Source: Heloderma charlesbogerti
Taxonomy: Eukaryota > Chordata > Lepidosauria > Squamata > Helodermatidae
DNA: 64,000 nt
Direction of reading: 5' to 3'
NCBI GenBank assembly: GCA_026122225.1
Contig: JANEZZ010001494.1
Coordinates: 1 to 64,000, forward strand
Shown here: positions 53,783 to 64,000 of the stretch, piece by piece
Layout: each line of letters starts with the position of its first letter
Position numbering within the stretch: position 1 is the stretch's first letter
Translations under genes and position numbers: made by a program
Notes under the pieces: model-generated
Databases searched by the model: none
The model's input: only the letters and a program-made list of their open reading frames with translations
Told to the model about the DNA's origin: nothing

Positions 53783-54141
53783 AAGATTGGTCATTGCTGA
53801 CCACTGAATATTTGGAAAGCATCTTTATATCATTCCAGATTAAGAAATCTCATAAGGGCATGTTGACATTATACATTCATATATGTCAACACATCAGATG
53901 AAATTTCTCTTTCATCATAGCTCAAACACGCTATTTTGCCTATTTTCCCCTTTGCTCATGGACCATGGCATTGCTGGCCCATGCCATTAGGTGCCAAACA
54001 GAGGAATATTGTGGCCTTCATGCCCTGACCATGTGCTTTCAAGAACAACCTAGAGACTCTTCATTTCATATTTCAGCTCATATGGTGTCAGGCAGAGCCA
54101 ATGTCTCCAGCCCTTTATAGCCATTTTCCCATTCAGATAAT
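53783..54141. other. No gene seen
   Basis: A short AT-moderate stretch with no repeat or coding signal recognised. Confidence 0.45.
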
Positions 54142-54149
54142 GTTTCCAT

Positions 54150-54498
54150 TAGGGATGGCCATTGTGGGGAAATCCAGCCCTTTGGGGGCTCAGTGAGTTT
54201 CCCCAGAGTCCCCAGCTTGGCTTGCATTTGTGAGCTGAGACATGGGCTTTTCCTCAGAATCTGGAAATTTCTCAGTCTCATAATCATAATTTACAGACAT
54301 TGTATCTGCAATTGGCATAATTTGCACAAATTTCAGCCACAATTTGCATAAATGATGTTGTTGGGGGGTGGAAATGGAAATTCACAAGCTGGCTTGACTC
54401 AAGTTGGGCCAGCTCATGCGTTAGTGAGCCAGAGTCCAGGGGACCAAGCTGCTGAAAGCTTGACAAACTTCACCCCCAGACAAATTCCGATATCCCTA
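54150..54498. mobile_element. hAT-like MITE, TTTGCACAAATT family
   Basis: It starts TAGGGATGGCCATTGTGGGG and ends GATATCCCTA. The left flank GTTTCCAT matches the right flank GTCTCTCCAT if one CT pair was gained on the right. The inside has TAATTTGCACAAATTTCAGC and the right block GAGTCCAGGGGACC, as in 11897-12347. Confidence 0.78.
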
Positions 54499-54654
54499 GT
54501 CTCTCCATGTTAAAAAAGAAAAGACAAAAAGAATAGGGATCCATTACGGATGTATCTCAATCTTCTCTATGTATTCACAGATACAGAGCTTGCAAGCCAT
54601 GTACAATTACTCAATGATAGACCCCTGGACTACATGGCAAGTATACAGCTAACT

Positions 54655-55000
54655 GGGGCCGTGGTGGCTTAGTGGTTAAGATGCTGAATTGCAGACCAGA
54701 AGGTCAGCAGGACAGCAGTTCGAGACCCGAGTGCTGCATGACAGAGCGAGCTCCCATCTTCAGTCCCAACTTCTGCCAACCTAGCAGTTTGAAAGCAAGA
54801 AATTGCAAGTAGATAAATAGGTACCGCCTCGGTGGGAAAGGTGACAGCGTTCCATGCACCTCGGTGTTCAGTCATGCCAGCCACATGACCACGGAAGCGT
54901 CTTCGGACAGCGCTGGCTCTTCGGCTTAGAAATGGGGATGAGCACCGCACCCTAAAGTTGGACACGACTGGTTGGGGACATCTTTACCTTTACCTTTTTT
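54655..55000 (+). mobile_element. Sauria SINE with 12 bp target duplication
   Basis: This is the cleanest Sauria SINE here. It starts GGGGCCGTGGTGGCTTAGTG, with a B-box-like AGTTCGAGACCC, the body CTTCGGACAGCGCTGGCTCT and the BovB-like 3' region GTTGGACACGACTGGTTGG, and ends in CTTTACCTTTACC plus T6. The duplication ATACAGCTAACT lies at 54643-54654 and 55001-55012. The 12 bp length fits RTE-type target-primed integration. Confidence 0.97.
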
Positions 55001-55012
55001 ATACAGCTAACT

Positions 55013-56109
55013 AGAGTAAGCTGATGAAGCTTCTAGAATCCTGTACCCCAGAGTGATACATTAGGGGGCCCAGCTGCTGCCTTGCTCCCTTCCCTGCCCC
55101 AGCCTGCAGCAATGGGAGTGAAGTTTACTCAACAGCACCCCTCAAAAGCCCATCTTAGAGGGTCTGCAAGAGATCTCCCAGGAGAGCAGAAACAATCAGT
55201 CAGAAAACATAAATTTCTACTTGTAAAATGGGAAGGAAATCATGTCAGGGCAGCTATAAAAATGAGCCAATTCCCAGGGGAATGAGAGAAGGGCATACAT
55301 GAATGTAACAGAGAGTATCAGCTGGATGAAAATCCCTCAAAGATGGCACTACTCCAAGTAAGGGACCTTTTGAAATGATATTCAGAGGGGCTTCATTTTT
55401 TAAAATAATATATATATTTTTGTTTTTGGTCTTCCCTTGCAGAGGAGGAACCTGGAAAAATTGTTCAGCAACAACACCTAGGGAGAAGCTCAATTAGCCA
55501 AACAGGCACAGAGGCAGGTTGATCAGTTTACTAGGGACCACACGCAAGGACCTGTGCTCCTGTCGGTCCATGGGTGGCAGCCTATGGGAACTTCTTTCTA
55601 ATTTGGGCCATGTGGGTGGAGCCCATGATTTAGCTCCTCCTCATACTAGAACTGCTGAGGGAGGAGCTGCAGCACTGGCTTCTTCCACATTGCCCAAGGC
55701 TGCCGATGTCATCTTCACAGCACAGGAAGGAACTATGCTGCAGCAACTCCCATTCCATGTAAGAACAGGGTCCAGTTCTTCATAACTGGGCTTTAATGGC
55801 AGTGGGGAGGGGAGATCCAGGAGGGCAGAACGCCCCGCTCTGAAACCACAGTTAGGCGGCAATCAGGCTTGGGATTTTCCGCCTCAGGTGCCAAAATAAC
55901 TTGACCAACCTTGGGTACAATGGGTACTTCACCACCTTAGGCATCTTGGGTACCTGGGAAAAGGGTTGGATTAAGTTTTAATCATACTTGGAGGAGACCC
56001 GTTGAAATCAACAGGGCTTAATTTAATCATACTCAGCATGAGTCCCACTGATTTCACTAGGCCGACTCTAAATGAGGAATGTATGAGAATTTCATTCCAT
56101 TTATTTATT
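55013..56109. other. No gene seen
   Basis: GAAATCAACAGGGCTTAATT and AGTCCCACTGATTTCACTAG near 55995-56060 belong to the dispersed AATGGGACTTA-type repeat, in both orientations. The rest is unassigned. No open frame shows a domain. Confidence 0.45.
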
Positions 56110-58340
56110 TCACAACTTGTACGTACTGCTCCACATCTAGACAGATTCTGGAACAGTGAACAATAAAACATTAAAAAGATGAGTAGATAAAGTGATAAAA
56201 CCCCATATTGAAAAATTATTCCTTAAAAAAAAAAACAATACTGATAAAAACTGTAGCTGGGCAGTTAAGGAAAGGTTTCCTGAAATAGAGAGGCTTTCAG
56301 GAGATGCTGGGAACAATACAGTGTTGGTGCTTGCCTGACCTCCAGGGGCAGGGAGGGAGTCCCATAGAAAAAGGGCAGCACACTGAAGGCTCTTCTCTGG
56401 GAGGACTCCAGTCAGGCCATAGGTCCATGTGGAACCACCAGGAGCATGCCCTCTGATGACCTCAGTGACCAGGCAGGTTGGTAAGGCGGCTGCGCCTCTT
56501 CCTTCCCGACCATCTGCTCCCATCAGTAGTACATGCCCTGGTCTCCTCTCGTTTAGACTACTGTAATGCGCTCTACGTGGGGTTACCCTTGAAGACGGTT
56601 TGGAAGCTGCAGCTGGTACAGAACGCGGCGGCTCGCCTGATTAAAGGCAGCCGCCGGCGAGATCACATCACTCCAGTGCTGAAGGAGTTGCACTGTTGTT
56701 ACCAGTTGTTTTCTGGGCCAAATTCAAGGTGGTGGTTTTGACCTTTAAAACCCTATATGGTTGCGGCCCAGCCTATCTTAAGGAGTGCCTCCAGCAGCAC
56801 CAGACAGGCTGCTTAACAAGATCAGCCTCGGATGGCCTTCTCTCTGTCCCATCAGCCAGGACAGCTAGACTGGTGGGGACAAGGGAGAGGGCCTTTTCTG
56901 TGGTGGCCCCCACTCTGTGGAACTCCCTCCCTAGGGAACTCTGTCATGCCCCCTCTTTAATGAGCTTCCATCATGCATTAAAAATGTGGTTGTTCAGGCA
57001 GGCATTTGGGGGAGGGGGTTAGGGTATTTTAGAAAATGTTTTTATTGTAGAATTTTATTGTTTTAAACTGTTTTATTGTATGTTGTACATCGCCCAGAGT
57101 GGCTGGGTGACCAGCCAGATGGGCGATTAATGAATTTAATAATAAATAAAAAATAAAAGAAGGCACTCTCTCAGGCATCCTGGTCCCAAGAGCTCTATAC
57201 ACTAGTATCAAAACCTTAATCCTGGCTCAGTAGTGAATAGGCAGTCAGTACAATTCCCTCAGCAAAGGCGTTGCTTGCTGAAAAGGGGCAGCTCCAGACA
57301 ACAGCTGAGTTGCTGTGTTCTGCACTAGCTCCAGCTTCTGGAGCAGCCTTAAGGGCAGCCCAAGATAGAGTGCATTGCAGTAATCCAGCCCGGAGGTTAC
57401 TAGTGCCTGTACCACTGTGGCCAAGCTACCCCTGTCCAGGAGAGGCCAGAGCTGGCAAACTAACCAAAGCTGGTAAAAAGCACTCCACTCCTCCATGGCC
57501 ACTTGGGCCTCCAGCAACAATGATGGTTCTAGGAGTACCCCAAGGCTATGAACAAAGGGAGTGCAACCCCATGCAGAACAGGCAGTGAGCCTATCTCTTG
57601 GACTCAGGAGCCACTCACCCATGGGGATTCCATTTTGCCAGAATTCAGCTTCAGTTTATTGGCCTTCATCCATCCCATTACTGAGTCTAGGCACTGATCC
57701 AAGACTTTCACACCCTCACCTGATTCAGATATCACAGGGAGATAGAGTTGCATGTTATCAGCATGCTGATGGCACTTGGCTCTAAATCCTCTAATGACTG
57801 CCTCCAGCCACTTCATATAGATGTTGAACAACATTGGGGACAAGATGGTACCACATAGAACTTCATAGCTCAATTGCCAAGGGGCTGAGGAATGGTCACC
57901 CAATGTTACTTTCTGAAATCAGCCCTGTGGGTAAGACCAGAACCACTGTAACACAGTACCTCCAATGCCCATCCTGCGGAGTTGATCCAGGAGGATACCA
58001 TGGTCAATGAGAGATCAAGCAGAATTAACAGAATTGTACTCCCTTTGTTGTGATAAAAGTGATCCATCCAAGTGACCAAGGTTAATTCAGTCCTGTAACC
58101 AGACTGAAACCCAGACTGAAATGGGTCTAGATGTTCAATATCCTCCAAGAGTGCCTGCATTTGCTCCACCACGACCCTCTCAAGTACCTCCTCTAGAAAA
58201 GGGGTATTTGTGACTGGGCGGTAGTTGTCTAATAGCATTGGGTCCAGAGTGGGCTTCTTCAGGAGTGGCCAGTACTCCTCCTTAAGGGGACAGTAGTGCA
58301 CTGCCTCCTTAAGGACACCAGGAATCACACCTTCCTACAG
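56110..58340 (-). mobile_element. Old L2 LINE copy, interrupted by a younger L2
   Basis: On minus it encodes a decayed L2 RT: NYRPVTNTPFLEEVLERVV at about 58190-58240, SGYRTELTLVTWMD near 58060-58090, GTILSPMLFNIYMKWLEAV near 57800-57860, the catalytic box changed to HADN (YADD in the 24-26 kb copy) near 57757-57768, and VQALVTSGLDYCNALYLGLP near 57370-57430. The 3' UTR continues at 56110-56482. A young plus-strand L2 (56483-57160) lies between them. It has more substitutions and stops than the copy at 23-28 kb. Confidence 0.85.
56483..57160 (+). mobile_element. L2 LINE 3' part, 5'-truncated
   Basis: It starts abruptly in GGCGGCTGCGCCTCTTCCTT and encodes DHLLPSVVHALVSSRLDYCN and LQLVQNAAARLIKGSRRRDH. 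A frameshift at about 56700-56735 is followed by LTFKTLYGCGPAYLKE and APTLWNSLPREL. It ends in the 3' UTR with GGGCGATTAATGAATTTAAT and an A-rich tail. It is close to the L2 at 26-28 kb and keeps the piece lost there at 26799. It entered the older L2 near AAGGC. Confidence 0.9.
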
Positions 58341-58527
58341 GGAAGCATTTACTCCTCCCTGGACACACCTAGTCATCCCCCCCTCCCCCGGCTAGCCTTG
58401 ATTAGCCATTTTGATTCATTTGTGACTAAAACTTGCCCCGTTCCCAACCCAGAACATGATCGCTTTCAGCAGACAATGTTCACACATTTCCGAGCTTGTG
58501 ATGCTGGTTTGAAAAATGCATATTGAA

Positions 58528-58661
58528 TAGGGATGGCGGAGAATTTCTCCCCGAAACTTCAGGGGGCCGAGCGCCGACGTGTTCAGCCCCCCGAAGAAGT
58601 TTCAGGGAGAAATTCTCCGCACCCCACCCCGCCCCCCGCACCCCCCCTGGGACGGGACTTA
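58528..58661. mobile_element. Hairpin-chain MITE fragment, beta end only
   Basis: It starts TAGGGATGGCGGAGAATTTC and contains the complete beta hairpin (58539-58619) and CCTGGGACGGGACTTA, then breaks off at TACTTCATAAAA. The remaining element is missing. Confidence 0.85.
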
Positions 58662-58685
58662 TACTTCATAAAAAACCCATAGAAG

Positions 58686-59145
58686 CAGGGATGTATGAAT
58701 CAGCAAAACCTGAGTTCACTAAACTTCTCTGAATTCCATCTTGAAGCTCACTCTGACTTAAGTCTGTATCAGATGGTGAATTTTGTTTTTCTTTTCTTTT
58801 CATATGAAAACCTGTGCATGTTTTTGTGCATATTTTTCCCAAATATACGCACCAATTGTGCACATCTTTGAAATGTATGCATTCATCCCCCATTGATTAA
58901 AGTGCACTTGTGCACATTTTTCAAAAGTACACATTTTTTTCATGTGCGTTTTTCAAATGTATGTATGCTGTGGAACGCATTTTGGGGGGTCTATGAATCA
59001 CACTTCAAGCTCAGAAATGTATGGACTTTGACTGAAGATTGTGTATGACTTCCTCCTGTTCAGTCCGGAAGGTGCAAACTGGGTAAATCCTGATTTTTTT
59101 AAAAAAAAAACAAAACACTTGAAATGAATCTCTTATACATTCCTA
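58686..59145 (-). mobile_element. hAT-like MITE, TGCACA-rich family
   Basis: It starts CAGGGATGTATGAATCAGCA and ends TACATTCCTA. The flanks CATAGAAG and TATAGAAA differ only by two transitions. The layout equals 43311-43745. It sits about 25 bp from the beta-end fragment, so it may have inserted into that element before the rest was lost. Confidence 0.8.
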
Positions 59146-59153
59146 TATAGAAA

Positions 59154-60296
59154 TGTTATCTTCTCCAGACCAAGAGATAGTAACTTATTTTATTATTTTT
59201 TAATGAGCAAGAGAACGTGTGCTTCTGGTATGCATTACCATGCCCACAGAATTGTTTGTAACAATAGATTCTCAGTGTGTAAAATCAGTGAAGTGGCTAG
59301 AAAGAGTGGTGCTCCTGAGGAATAATTACATGTTTACATGGAAACGTGGAAGGAGGGGGCAGGAACAGCCCCTCTTCCATAAATGGAGCTGTTGCAACAT
59401 GCCTATCTACACTACCAAGAAAACCACCAACCCTCTGACAGTTGACAGAGCCAAACAGGTGTGCTTGTGTCACTTTAAACAGATTAGACCAGGGATGGGA
59501 GCCGGGAGTGAGAAGTCAGGAGTTTTAAGCATTATTTGGCAATTCTTGAAGAATTCAAGTAAATTGACCCTGATAACGGAAGGATCTCAAATGTGCCGGG
59601 AATTATAATGCTGGCCTTCCAGGTGTGGTTGGATTGCAGCTCTAAACATCCAGCACCATTGGGTTTACTGGCCAGGGCAGATAATTGCATTCTCTCGACA
59701 TCTAGACAGCCACATGTCCCTCGCCTCTGGATTAGACGAATTCTTGAATAGGTCTATCAACTTCTATAAGGCATGAAACCTCAATGGAACATTCATAGTC
59801 AGAGTCAGTGTATCAAGTATTATTATTACTACTACTACTACTATTATTATTATTATTATTAGGAAGAGGCCTTCAAAACCTGCTTATACACAGGTGGAAG
59901 ATGCTGGGAGGAGGGAGCAAGGTGTTGGAGGGGAGAGCTATGTGCCACACAGCCTGCTCTTTTCTCCCTAAGCTAGCATTCAGGGGTGGTGGAGGGATGC
60001 TGTCCCATTACCAGTGTTGAAGAAAGAATCAACTGTCAGTCTATTCAGCTGTTGTGCATGAAGTGTGTGTGTGGAGGTGCCATCTTGCTCTTTGCCTCAG
60101 GAAGCCAAATGCCTTGGTCGGTGCTTCCCAGAGGCAGCTTGCTGGTACCAGTAGTGGAAACAGAATGCTGGATTAGATGAAGCTATGATTTGATCCACCC
60201 AGCAGCACTATTTTGCTGTCTGTATAAATAAGCAAATTCACTTGGCTGTGAGTATGCCTAGATGATTTGTGCCCCTCTAGATTATTTGGCTTACAG
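59154..60296. other. No gene seen; (TTA)n/(CTA)n at 59818-59861
   Basis: Contains one triplet microsatellite and GGAAACAGAATGCTGGATTA near 60157, like the 3' part of a tRNA SINE. The open frame at 59219-59608 has no recognisable domain. Confidence 0.45.
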
Positions 60297-60304
60297 CTTC
60301 CATC

Positions 60305-60679
60305 CAGAGATGTCCGTTGCCGGGAAATCCATTTCTTTTTTGGCTTGACAAGAGTTCCACGGAGTGCCTGACTTGGCTCATATTTGCAGGCCAAGCTGGT
60401 CCCCCCCCCCCCAACTCTGGGAACTTTTTGTATATTTTCATAAATTTGCACAAATAGAGATTTGTTCAAATTGTGGCTAACATTTGCACAATTTTCCCAA
60501 ATTTGCACAAAATTCAGCTGTAATTTGTACAAATTAAAAAATATGGAAAACCTACAAAATGGCCTAGCTTAATGCACATCAAGTCAGGCTCCTGGTGGGA
60601 AATGGACTGAAGTCCAGGGGGGCAAACCAAGGGAAGCTCATCAACCTCCACCCCCAAATGGATTCCTCTGACATCCCTA
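60305..60679. mobile_element. hAT-like MITE, TTTGCACAAATT family
   Basis: It starts CAGAGATGTCCGTTGCCGGG and ends GACATCCCTA, with flanks CTTCCATC (60297-60304) and CTTCCATT (60680-60687). AAATTTGCACAA units fill the centre. The right block GAAGTCCAGGGGGGC and CAAATGGATTCC matches 11897-12347. Confidence 0.85.
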
Positions 60680-60687
60680 CTTCCATT

Positions 60688-61245
60688 ATCCCTCACCCTT
60701 GGCTAGGCTGGATAGGGCTGATGGGAGTTGTAGTCCACAAATATCTGGAAAGACACAAGTTGCCACACCTGGCCAAATGAGTCTCAGCAGTAGCTCCTGA
60801 ATCCCACCATGGTATAGAATGAAAAGACTCACTTGAGGCCACATAAATGTCTTTCTTCATTTCCAGTTGCCCAGCAGCCCCTATAAAAGGAAGCAGGAAG
60901 AAGCTCCTGGCAGACTGGATAATGTTCTATTGATCAATTTATGTAAAGCATTTATACCCTGCTCTTCTGCCAAAAAAGTTTCCCAGAGTGGCTTATATAT
61001 GAAAATCAATAACAAACAAGACACTCCTTGCCCACAGGATGACAATCTAAAAGAAGTGACATAAAAGGAGAAGGGGAGGGAAGAGAGGAAAAAGCAAACT
61101 CCGGTGTTAGTTCTTAAAGTTACAAGGTTCTTATAGTGCCCATCTTGAATGGAAAAAGAGCTGACAGAGCAGGCTGGCAGACTCATCTCTCCCACTGCTA
61201 CCCTGATGAAATGGCTGCTGCTAAATTAATAGCTTAATTTGAAAG
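60688..61245. other. No gene seen
   Basis: GATGGGAGTTGTAGTCCACA near 60719 belongs to the dispersed repeat seen inverted near 44690. TTTATACCCTGCTCTTCTGC near 60953 resembles a LINE-tail block. Nothing else is recognised. Confidence 0.4.
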
Positions 61246-61415
61246 TAGGGATTATGAGAATTTTGTTTCCTTTTCCAAATCATGCATAACTGTTGTATTC
61301 ACAATCCTGTACACAAATGCCAGCAGGAGTGGATTTTTTCGAGAAATGTTCACAAATTCCCAAATTTGTGATCACATTCAAAAAATGTGTGTGTAAAAAT
61401 GCACACATTGAAATG

Positions 61416-61464
<49 letters not shown>

Positions 61465-62095
61465 GCATATCAATATATATGTGCATATATATACATAAAA
61501 AAAGGTAAAGGTGTCCCCAACCAGTCGTGTCCGACTCTAGGGTGCGGTGCTCATCCCCGTTTCTAAGCCGAAGAGCCAGCGCTGTCCGAAGACGCTTCCA
61601 TGGTCATGTGGCCGGCATGACTGAACACCGAGGTGCACGGAACGCTGTCACCTTTCCCACCGAGGCAGTACCTATTTATCTACTTGACATTTCTTGCTTT
61701 CGAATGGCTAGGTTGGCAGAAGCTGGGACTGAAGACGGGAGCTCACTCCGTCATGCAGCACTCGGGTCTCGAACTGCTGACCTGCCAACCTTCCAGTCTG
61801 CAGTTCAGCGTCTTAACCACTAAGCCACTGCGGCCCCATATATACATACACACACCTATCTATATGCATGCATGTTTTTGCTTTAGTCGATGGGGGGAAG
61901 TGTGCATTTTTTAAATATATGCACAGAAATGCACACATTCCACGTTCATGTTCAAAATGAGCCATACCCATTCAAACAAGCCAGAAAACACGTCAACAAT
62001 GAAAATGCAAGCAAACCAAAATGAGCTTTGAAATGATTTTCTGAGAATATAGGTGAGCTTGAAAATTGCTGGTTCTCCTATGCCTGATTGGAAGT
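61246..62095 (+). mobile_element. hAT-like MITE, TGCACA-rich family, with (AT)n and a Sauria SINE
   Basis: It starts TAGGGATTATGAGAATTTTG, has TGCACACATTGAAATGCACA units, and ends near GAGCTTGAAAATTGCTGGTT. The (AT)n tract at 61421-61458 and the SINE at 61498-61837 enlarge it. The terminal repeat on the right is decayed and no target duplication is seen. Confidence 0.6.
61498..61837 (-). mobile_element. Sauria SINE inserted in AT repeat
   Basis: On minus it starts GGGGCCGCAGTGGCTTAGTG and ends CTTTACC plus T-rich tail. It is close in sequence to the copies at 2951 and 54655. The 11 bp ATATATACATA lies on both sides (61487-61497, 61838-61848). This may be the target duplication, but the AT-rich site makes that less certain. 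Confidence 0.92.
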
Positions 62096-62364
62096 TGTTG
62101 GCTGTGTCTCAAATCTATTTGCAGTTTCTGAGGTGTGCTTAAACATATTTACTCTGAACCCTTCCCGAAACATTTGCCCTAAGCTTTCCCAAACCTCCTC
62201 TTTTGGCCCTTCGCCCAGCATGCTCCCTGGCACTTGAATCAGCAGATTTCATGGGATCTAATGGCAAAGAATACTTGAAATCTTTTTGAGACATGCATTT
62301 CCCTACAACCTGGAACACCTTTCTGCATTTAGATACCATGGATTACTTCATCTTTCATCACCAC

Positions 62365-62780
62365 TAGGGATGTCAGAGAAATCAGCCATGGAACCAAATT
62401 AGTTCACGTTTTCATGAATCCAACCTGCAGATTCTGCAGCGGCCTGGCTTTTCCCTTGTTGGGCAGATTGCACAGACTTGTGGACCCATTTTCCAACCTT
62501 TGGGAATTTTGCACAAATTTCATCATAGAAAAATACACAGAACTTTAAAAACTGGCCAAAAATGCACCTTTCTCCCCCAGGCTAATGTGTGAAAATGTGC
62601 ATTTCAGAAAATCTGTGCATTTTTGCAAGTTGTAAAATGTGCAATTGTGTAAATATGAATTTGTGCAAATTTGGAAACAAACCCCCCTATTTCCATTGAT
62701 GGGTGAATGATGGAATAAAAGGCACCTGACAATCCACAAAACGGAGATGGAATGGATTTTATGCAATCTGTACATCCCTA
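62365..62780 (-). mobile_element. hAT-like MITE, TAAATTATGTAAAT-family relative
   Basis: It starts TAGGGATGTCAGAGAAATCA and ends TACATCCCTA. The right third (AGGCACCTGACAATCCACAA, ACGGAGATGGAATGG) equals 44749-45135. The centre is different and rich in TGTGCATTT. The flanks ATCACCAC and ACCATCAC do not align cleanly. Confidence 0.75.
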
Positions 62781-63008
62781 ACCATCACACATCTTGCTCC
62801 TCACCTGTGAACTTCTTTAAAACTTCAGAATTATGCATTCACTGCCAAATTATTTAGACCTGATCCTAAAATATGATAGGGTGAGCCAAATAGGTATAAC
62901 CAGAAAACAGGCACCATTATAATGTTCCAATGGCTGCACATGGCTTGTCACCAAAGTATATAAATAGCGAGAAACACTAGATACTATGCTAATTAAATAG
63001 GTACAGCT
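62781..63008. other. No gene seen
   Basis: A short unassigned AT-moderate stretch between the MITE and the inverted duplication. Confidence 0.4.
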
Positions 63009-63151
63009 GGAGGATATGAAATCACAGCCAAGTATTACATTAATCTTTTGATGCTAACAGCACAGCCAGTAAATAACCATAACCAACTGTCCACATCCTG
63101 AATATACACATGAAATCAGAGGTGAATAGACTTTAGCAATGGTGTGAATGC
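63009..63151 (+). repeat. Inverted duplication, left arm
   Basis: These 143 bases are the reverse complement of 63740-63882 with one mismatch (63050 against 63841). They start GGAGGATATGAAATCACAGC and end GGTGTGAATGC. The unit has no similarity that I can see to any repeat elsewhere in the window. Confidence 0.97.
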
Positions 63152-63393
63152 TGAGTCATCAAGCTCTGAATTCAGCATGGAAAACCAAACTATTATCAGA
63201 GCCCAATTCCAAGCAAAATAATACTGTGCCATACCCCCAGTGAGGTCATCAGACATGTAATAGTATTTGATCCCTCTTCCAGACCTTTAATGAACATCGA
63301 TCACCCCTCCTTTCAAGTTCCCTCAAATGGATAGAAGCTCTGGGAAAATTAGGAATGGGTGATTTTGTCAAGATGTATTTCACATTGTCTTGT

Positions 63394-63398
<5 letters not shown>

Positions 63399-63434
<36 letters not shown>
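63399..63434. repeat. (GT)n microsatellite
   Basis: About eighteen uninterrupted GT units lie in the spacer between the arms of the inverted duplication, inside MITE-like sequence starting TAGGAATG at about 63351. Confidence 0.95.
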
Positions 63435-63438
<4 letters not shown>

Positions 63439-63567
63439 TTAAGTTCATATTGTCTCATTTCTGGATTGGATTGCGATGTTTTTATCATCCACACAAACAT
63501 TTGTATAAATTTCCATGGGTTTTTTTTTAAAGATATGCATTTTTCTATGCATAATTGTTTCTTTTTC

Positions 63568-63616
63568 ATAGAATAGTAGGGTTGGAAGGGGCCTATAAGA
63601 TCATCGAGTCCACCCC
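63568..63616 (-). mobile_element. CR1 LINE 3' terminal fragment
   Basis: CATAGAATAGTAGGGTTGGA and AGGGGCCTATAAGATCATCG are the reverse complement of the CR1 3' end (GGCCCCTTCCAACCCTACTATTCTATG type). Only about 50 bp is present. Confidence 0.75.
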
Positions 63617-63739
63617 ACACATACTTTTTAAAGTGTGCATGTTTGTGTGCTCTTTCACAAATATATAAAAAGTCTTTTAAAAGCATTTGTGCTTTTAAAA
63701 TGTTTTGTGCATTCAAGAATGCATTTAAGAATGCTTTGT

Positions 63740-63882
63740 GCATTCACACCATTGCTAAAGTCTATTCACCTCTGATTTCATGTGTATATTCAGGATGTGG
63801 ACAGTTGGTTATGGTTATTTACTGGCTGTGCTGTTAGCATGAAAAGATTAATGTAATACTTGGCTGTGATTTCATATCCTCC
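63740..63882 (-). repeat. Inverted duplication, right arm
   Basis: This is the reverse complement of 63009-63151 with one mismatch. It lies inside AT-rich MITE-like DNA with TGTGCATTC units, which suggests that the right arm is the inserted copy and the left arm the original. Confidence 0.97.
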
Positions 63883-64000
63883 TTTTTTGTCAAATATATG
63901 TATTTTCTGCACATTTTTTGAAAGATACACATTTCTGTGCACTCTTTTCGTGAACTGTATCACAAACATCATTAACATACAGATTTTGAGGGCATACTAC

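Overview
The window looks like squamate (lizard or snake) nuclear DNA made almost entirely of transposable elements. The diagnostic pieces are two BovB (RTE-clade) LINEs, three Sauria SINEs with a BovB-like tail, L2- and CR1-clade LINEs, tRNA-derived SINEs of the type common in reptiles, and a very dense set of short non-autonomous hAT-like DNA transposons. I found no host exon, no structural RNA gene and no CRISPR array. The species cannot be named from this sequence.

Layout. 0.1-6.7 kb: an AT-rich MITE, then a BovB copy on + broken by two hAT-like insertions, then a CR1 3' fragment. 7.6-14.3 kb: a tRNA SINE, a three-level nest of hairpin-rich MITEs (8290-11749), SINE and Penelope-like tail fragments, and an L2 tail split by another MITE. 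15.2-19.0 kb: a MITE holding a full-length BovB on minus, with clean target duplications for both. 19-23 kb: two hairpin MITEs, a SINE and a large compound microsatellite. 23.1-28.8 kb: one L2 LINE on + carrying four hairpin MITEs, one of them nested. 29-47 kb: mixed MITEs, a roughly 480 bp foldback with a hammerhead-like core, L2 and CR1 tails, interrupted SINEs and low-complexity DNA. 47.5-52 kb: more nested MITEs. 52-64 kb: older, sparser repeats, a clean Sauria SINE, two opposed L2 copies and a 143 bp inverted duplication that is nearly identical.

The main theme is one cohort of MITEs that start TAGGGATG, end CATCCCTA and are flanked by 8 bp target duplications. That signature fits the hAT superfamily. 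The largest family is a chain of hairpin cassettes (TACGTA stems, AAATGGCGGC stems, GC-rich stems) between two different ends, called alpha and beta here. At least four other internally unrelated families share the same ends. No transposase is encoded here, so they must have been moved in trans. The LINEs are all broken. The BovB copies share two lesions, which suggests that they descend from a source that was already defective. Sauria SINEs were presumably copied by BovB machinery through their shared 3' end.
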